From NCBI GenBank assembly GCA_937981905.1, contig CALJMY010000166.1, forward strand, positions 1 to 41,326: a stretch of DNA of 41,326 nucleotides, read 5' to 3'. Below the pieces are notes generated by a model. The model had not been told where the DNA came from, ran no database searches, and saw only the letters and a program-made list of their open reading frames with translations. Position 1 is the stretch's first letter, and the number at the start of each line of letters is the position of its first letter. Shown here piece by piece: positions 38,902-41,326 of the stretch. This DNA comes from an uncultured Enterobacterales bacterium. GTDB lineage: Bacteria > Pseudomonadota > Gammaproteobacteria > Enterobacterales > Psychrobiaceae. The translations under genes and the position numbers were made by a program.

Positions 38902-39331
38902 GTGGGTGACTCATTTTTAAAAAACGCAATTGTAACGGCAAATGGAGGATTTGGTAAGAGATTGATGGAATTATTTGTAATATACCCGTAATCAATGAAG
39001 ATGCAGGTTTTATGTTGGTCTAAAAAGTGAGTTACTCCATTGTACTCAATCTCAATAGTAAGCTATTACTCAATCACACGTCTTGTTTCTAATATTCTAT
39101 TTGACTAAACAACCGCCAACTTAGCTGTATCATGCCACAAATACGCAGGCATGGAATGTTTTAACTTCTACGTAATATTCATCGGCTGGCTTTTTTTATA
39201 TTTTAAAAAATCGATTGGTCCAAAATTTAAAAATCCCATTGATCTGCAGTTTCATCTTTCGCTTGTTCACGCACTTAGCGCTATTTTACGTTTTCTAATA
39301 AAACAGCGTGAGCTGATGATGAGCAATGAAT
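38902..39331. other. Gene-free gap between the methyltransferase and rbgA
   Basis: No convincing gene is seen in 430 bp. It should hold the rbgA promoter on the minus strand. A 6-bp inverted repeat CATGCC / GGCATG (39131-39136, 39148-39153) and a small AATAG / CTATT hairpin are visible. A 72-codon plus-strand frame at 39151-39369 runs into the methyltransferase gene, has no ribosome site and looks accidental. No tRNA or attachment site was recognised. Confidence 0.5.
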
Positions 39332-40909
39332 TTAAGGTAAAAGTTTTTTTAAACACAGGCCTAATTTAAACCCTAAGAACGGAGGAACAGCATTTCCAAC
39401 TTGTGTATATTGAGGTACTTCAAATTTTCTCATTTGCCCCCCCGTAGTGATTTTTGAGCGAAAAACGAAATTATCAGGAAAAGATTGTATTCTTGCCATT
39501 TCACGCACCGTTAGTACTCGAAGTTCATGTTCGTCATAGTGGCAAGCGTCATCAGGTATTGATAATGCTGCTGGTGCAGGGGCGTCAGCGTTTAATGCTT
39601 TTTGTGTTTGTTTTTTCGTTGGATGCGCTTTTAGGTAGTCAACAAACGTGTTTTTGCTTGTAAAACCTAATAATTTCCCATCAAGCTGTAGGTAACTATA
39701 TGCTTTACAAGCAGCCCATACATCTTCAGCTAAATCATCAGTATTACCTTTGAGAATATCAAAAACGGCTTGTGTTATTTTACGCTCATTTATTGTTTGT
39801 AATACTTGGTATAACCGAAAACGACGTTGAACTAAGGCACTATTATTCCGTAAATCATGATTAGTTAAAGAACTACGCAGAGGTAAATAGTCAAATGTGG
39901 TATTTAACGTTTTTATAAATTCTGAAGGTTCAGCTGGGTTATTCATTTTTAAGTCATCTAGAGCATCACGAACAGTTACTTGCTTACCATTGACTAAATG
40001 GTTTAAAAAGGAATCTTCAAACAATTTATGATTACTAGGCTTGGTGGCGTCCAAATAATCTAAATGCCCGAATGGCAATTCATCACCTTGTTCTTGTACT
40101 AAATGATAAAACGCTAATGACGGCGCAAACACTTGTGAATCAGCACTATTAGCATCAAAGTCTTGTGATATTAAATTATAGTGATCAAACCTGACGGCAA
40201 TCATAATAAACCTAGGGCGGTTTTGTGCAATACCTGCCAACTTAGCATTAATGTGTAAACAAACTGGAACGTAACCAATAGAGGCGAATACTTTGGCTAC
40301 TTCATACCAAGCATGAAAACTGTTACCTTCATCGTCTTTAAATGCTCGTAATATACCGCTGACATTCTCAAGCATCGCAATTTTTGGTTGGGTGTGCTTT
40401 ACAAATTTAGCAAACTCCCAGGGTAATGTGTTTTTATCACAATCAAGCTTACGAAGGCCTGCCATACTAAAACTTTGACAAGGTGGTCCGCCAGAAACGA
40501 GATCAAGCCCTCGTGTTGAACCAAATGACGTTTTTAATTGGTTTATTAATTCGTCATTGCTTTCTAACAATCGATTTAATTCTATAATGCTGCCAACGAC
40601 TAACTTACCTTGTAATTCTGATATGTTTTTAGGTATGTCGCATGTGCCTTTTTCATCAAAAGCGGGGAATGTAAATGGATTTTCTCGTAAGCGTGGTTTC
40701 AGTTCAGCGAAGTTACTATTAAGCCAAAATGTATTTTTAGCTTTCTGCTCTTTATTCGCGAGTTCTTCCAAGTTTTCATTAAAGAAGTTGTAGGCAAATG
40801 ATTCAGCCGCCATTGGCGAAAGCTCATTGGCCATTGTCAATTCAAAACCTGTTTGCTTTAAGCCTAAAGATAAGCCCCCACAGCCAGAAAACAACTCAAT
40901 ATGATTCAC
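39332..40909 (-). CDS. DNA (cytosine-5) methyltransferase
   Basis: A 525-residue type II C5-methyltransferase. Motif I is ELFSGCGGLSLGL (residues 5-17). Motif IV is SGGPPCQSFS with catalytic Cys144. Motif VI is ENVSG (about 181), motif VIII QNRPRF (229-234), and motif X QVGNAVPP near residue 505. An unusual insertion of about 80 residues lies between motifs I and IV, and a long target-recognition part (about 240-480) sits before motifs IX and X. The start codon is GTG, with GGA about seven bases upstream. No restriction gene is next to it inside the window; the divergent gene at 41301 may be one. Confidence 0.93.
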   Translation of the reverse strand: MNHIELFSGCGGLSLGLKQTGFELTMANELSPMAAESFAYNFFNENLEELANKEQKAKNTFWLNSNFAELKPRLRENPFTFPAFDEKGTCDIPKNISELQGKLVVGSIIELNRLLESNDELINQLKTSFGSTRGLDLVSGGPPCQSFSMAGLRKLDCDKNTLPWEFAKFVKHTQPKIAMLENVSGILRAFKDDEGNSFHAWYEVAKVFASIGYVPVCLHINAKLAGIAQNRPRFIMIAVRFDHYNLISQDFDANSADSQVFAPSLAFYHLVQEQGDELPFGHLDYLDATKPSNHKLFEDSFLNHLVNGKQVTVRDALDDLKMNNPAEPSEFIKTLNTTFDYLPLRSSLTNHDLRNNSALVQRRFRLYQVLQTINERKITQAVFDILKGNTDDLAEDVWAACKAYSYLQLDGKLLGFTSKNTFVDYLKAHPTKKQTQKALNADAPAPAALSIPDDACHYDEHELRVLTVREMARIQSFPDNFVFRSKITTGGQMRKFEVPQYTQVGNAVPPFLGFKLGLCLKKLLP

Positions 40910-41003
40910 GTATATTCCACTACTTTAAAATTAATGAAAGGATTCTATTCAATAAATATAAAAAAGTCCAGGCTTATTTTCAGTTAAATAAGTAAATTGT
41001 ATT

Positions 41004-41009
41004 TATAGT
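41004..41009 (+). promoter_or_regulatory. Possible -10 element before the structured leader
   Basis: TATAGT matches the -10 consensus at five of six positions; the -35 at the right spacing is poor. A transcript would start near 41016 and run through the folded region to the ATG at 41301. Confidence 0.3.
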
Positions 41010-41015
41010 TAAGGT

Positions 41016-41300
41016 AAGGTATTGTTCTGGTTGGCTAATTGAGAGCAGCCTGCCTTATGTAAAGACCCCTTCCGGTCCTCTCTGTAGATAATTCAACGCA
41101 CCAGTTGGGTTTATTTGCAGTTGAGATCAACTCAAATAATCCGTATTCGTTACTTATCTACCTAAACATACATTTAGGTGATTTTATTTCTGTGATCCCT
41201 ATTTTCATGTTGTATTTGGCTTGAAGGGGAGCCTCACGTTAAAGCGCCTATGCGTACCCTACGTTTCTAATATATTACACAGAAAATTAAGGTCTAACGC
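41016..41300 (+). ncRNA. Strongly structured leader or non-coding RNA of unknown class
   Basis: Several nested inverted repeats are seen. GAGAG (41041-41045) with CTCTC (41078-41082) encloses GACC/GGTC (41064-41077). GTAGATAA (41084-41091) pairs with TTATCTAC (41154-41161), inside it AACG with CGTT, and inside that a 12-bp hairpin with one bulge (TTATTTG-C-AGTTG with CAACT-CAAATAA, 41111-41139, AGAT loop). CTAAA/TTTAG (41162-41177) follows, then TTTCTGTG (41187-41194) with CACAGAAA (41278-41285). Such density is far above chance. Strand is inferred from the downstream gene; the fold could serve the minus strand too. Confidence 0.55.
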
Positions 41301-41326
41301 AATGAACAACAAAACTAATCTACCCA
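41301..41326 (+). CDS. Start of a gene running off the window
   Basis: ATG at 41301 is preceded by AAGG nine bases upstream, and the visible codons read MNNKTNLP. Only eight codons are present, so the product cannot be recognised. Its position, divergent from a C5-methyltransferase and directly after a folded leader, makes a restriction enzyme, a regulator or an RNA-associated defence protein all possible. Confidence 0.35.

Noticed and set aside
39151-39369. 72-codon plus-strand frame
   Set aside because: It runs antisense into the methyltransferase end, has no ribosome site and no recognisable family.
41016-41300. Classical retron msr-msd
   Set aside because: No complementary a1/a2 ends were found flanking the stems, and the downstream protein is not visible.
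1-41326. CRISPR array, tRNA, rRNA, insertion sequence or prophage genes
   Set aside because: No regularly spaced direct repeats, T-loop sequences, rRNA segments, transposase or phage proteins were recognised anywhere in the window.

Overview
The window is chromosomal DNA of a marine-type gammaproteobacterium, most likely of the order Alteromonadales (relatives of Colwellia, Thalassotalea, Psychrosphaera or Pseudoalteromonas). The DNA is AT-rich with dense short operons. Core genes follow the gammaproteobacterial plan: hisGDCBH with a His-rich leader peptide, a yfaE-nrdB-nrdA-ubiG-gyrA block as in Escherichia coli, and serC after gyrA. The genus cannot be fixed from the sequence alone.

Region by region: (1) 1-4803 is the start of the histidine operon on the minus strand (hisL, hisG, hisD, hisC, hisB and the first part of hisH), controlled by a visible attenuator. 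(2) 5132-9162 holds an MscS channel, a DUF3108 secreted protein, a DUF3025 protein and a lipid A acyltransferase of LpxM type. About 470 bp between mscS and the DUF3108 gene carry no convincing protein gene but may hold a small RNA or a dispersed repeat. (3) 9211-13170 is a thiamine acquisition operon: TonB receptor, small thiamine-binding protein, PnuC/PnuT-type transporter and thiamine kinase-like phosphotransferase. The join to the receptor is preceded by a large dyad rather than a TPP riboswitch. (4) 13149-19982 (minus strand) holds a YvcK/CofD-like protein, YfaE ferredoxin, NrdB, NrdA, a Gph-type phosphatase and UbiG. The nrdA upstream region has two NrdR-like boxes 32 bp apart and a perfect DnaA box. 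(5) 20300-25519 holds gyrA, serC and nhaA.

(6) 25663-37823 is a chemotaxis locus. The main operon is STAS protein, CheY, CheA, CheW, an Aer-like PAS receptor with a C-terminal xWxxF tether, CheR, CheB, and a membrane-anchored protein with the CheZ-type DxxxQ catalytic signature. After it lie a second cheW on the minus strand and a plus-strand pair: a receiver-CheC fusion and a PAS-GGDEF-EAL cyclic-di-GMP enzyme. No flagellar gene is present in the window. The locus therefore looks like a complete phosphorelay with two different candidate CheY-P phosphatases and a c-di-GMP output. (7) 37975-40909 (minus strand) holds the ribosome-assembly GTPase RbgA/YlqF and a DNA cytosine-5 methyltransferase with no visible restriction partner.

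(8) 40910-41326 is divergent from the methyltransferase. It has a possible promoter, then about 250 nt with several nested, near-perfect inverted repeats, and a ribosome-binding site and ATG at 41301 that opens a gene running off the window. This structured leader or non-coding RNA is the least explained part of the window. The second most interesting item is the membrane CheZ-like protein.
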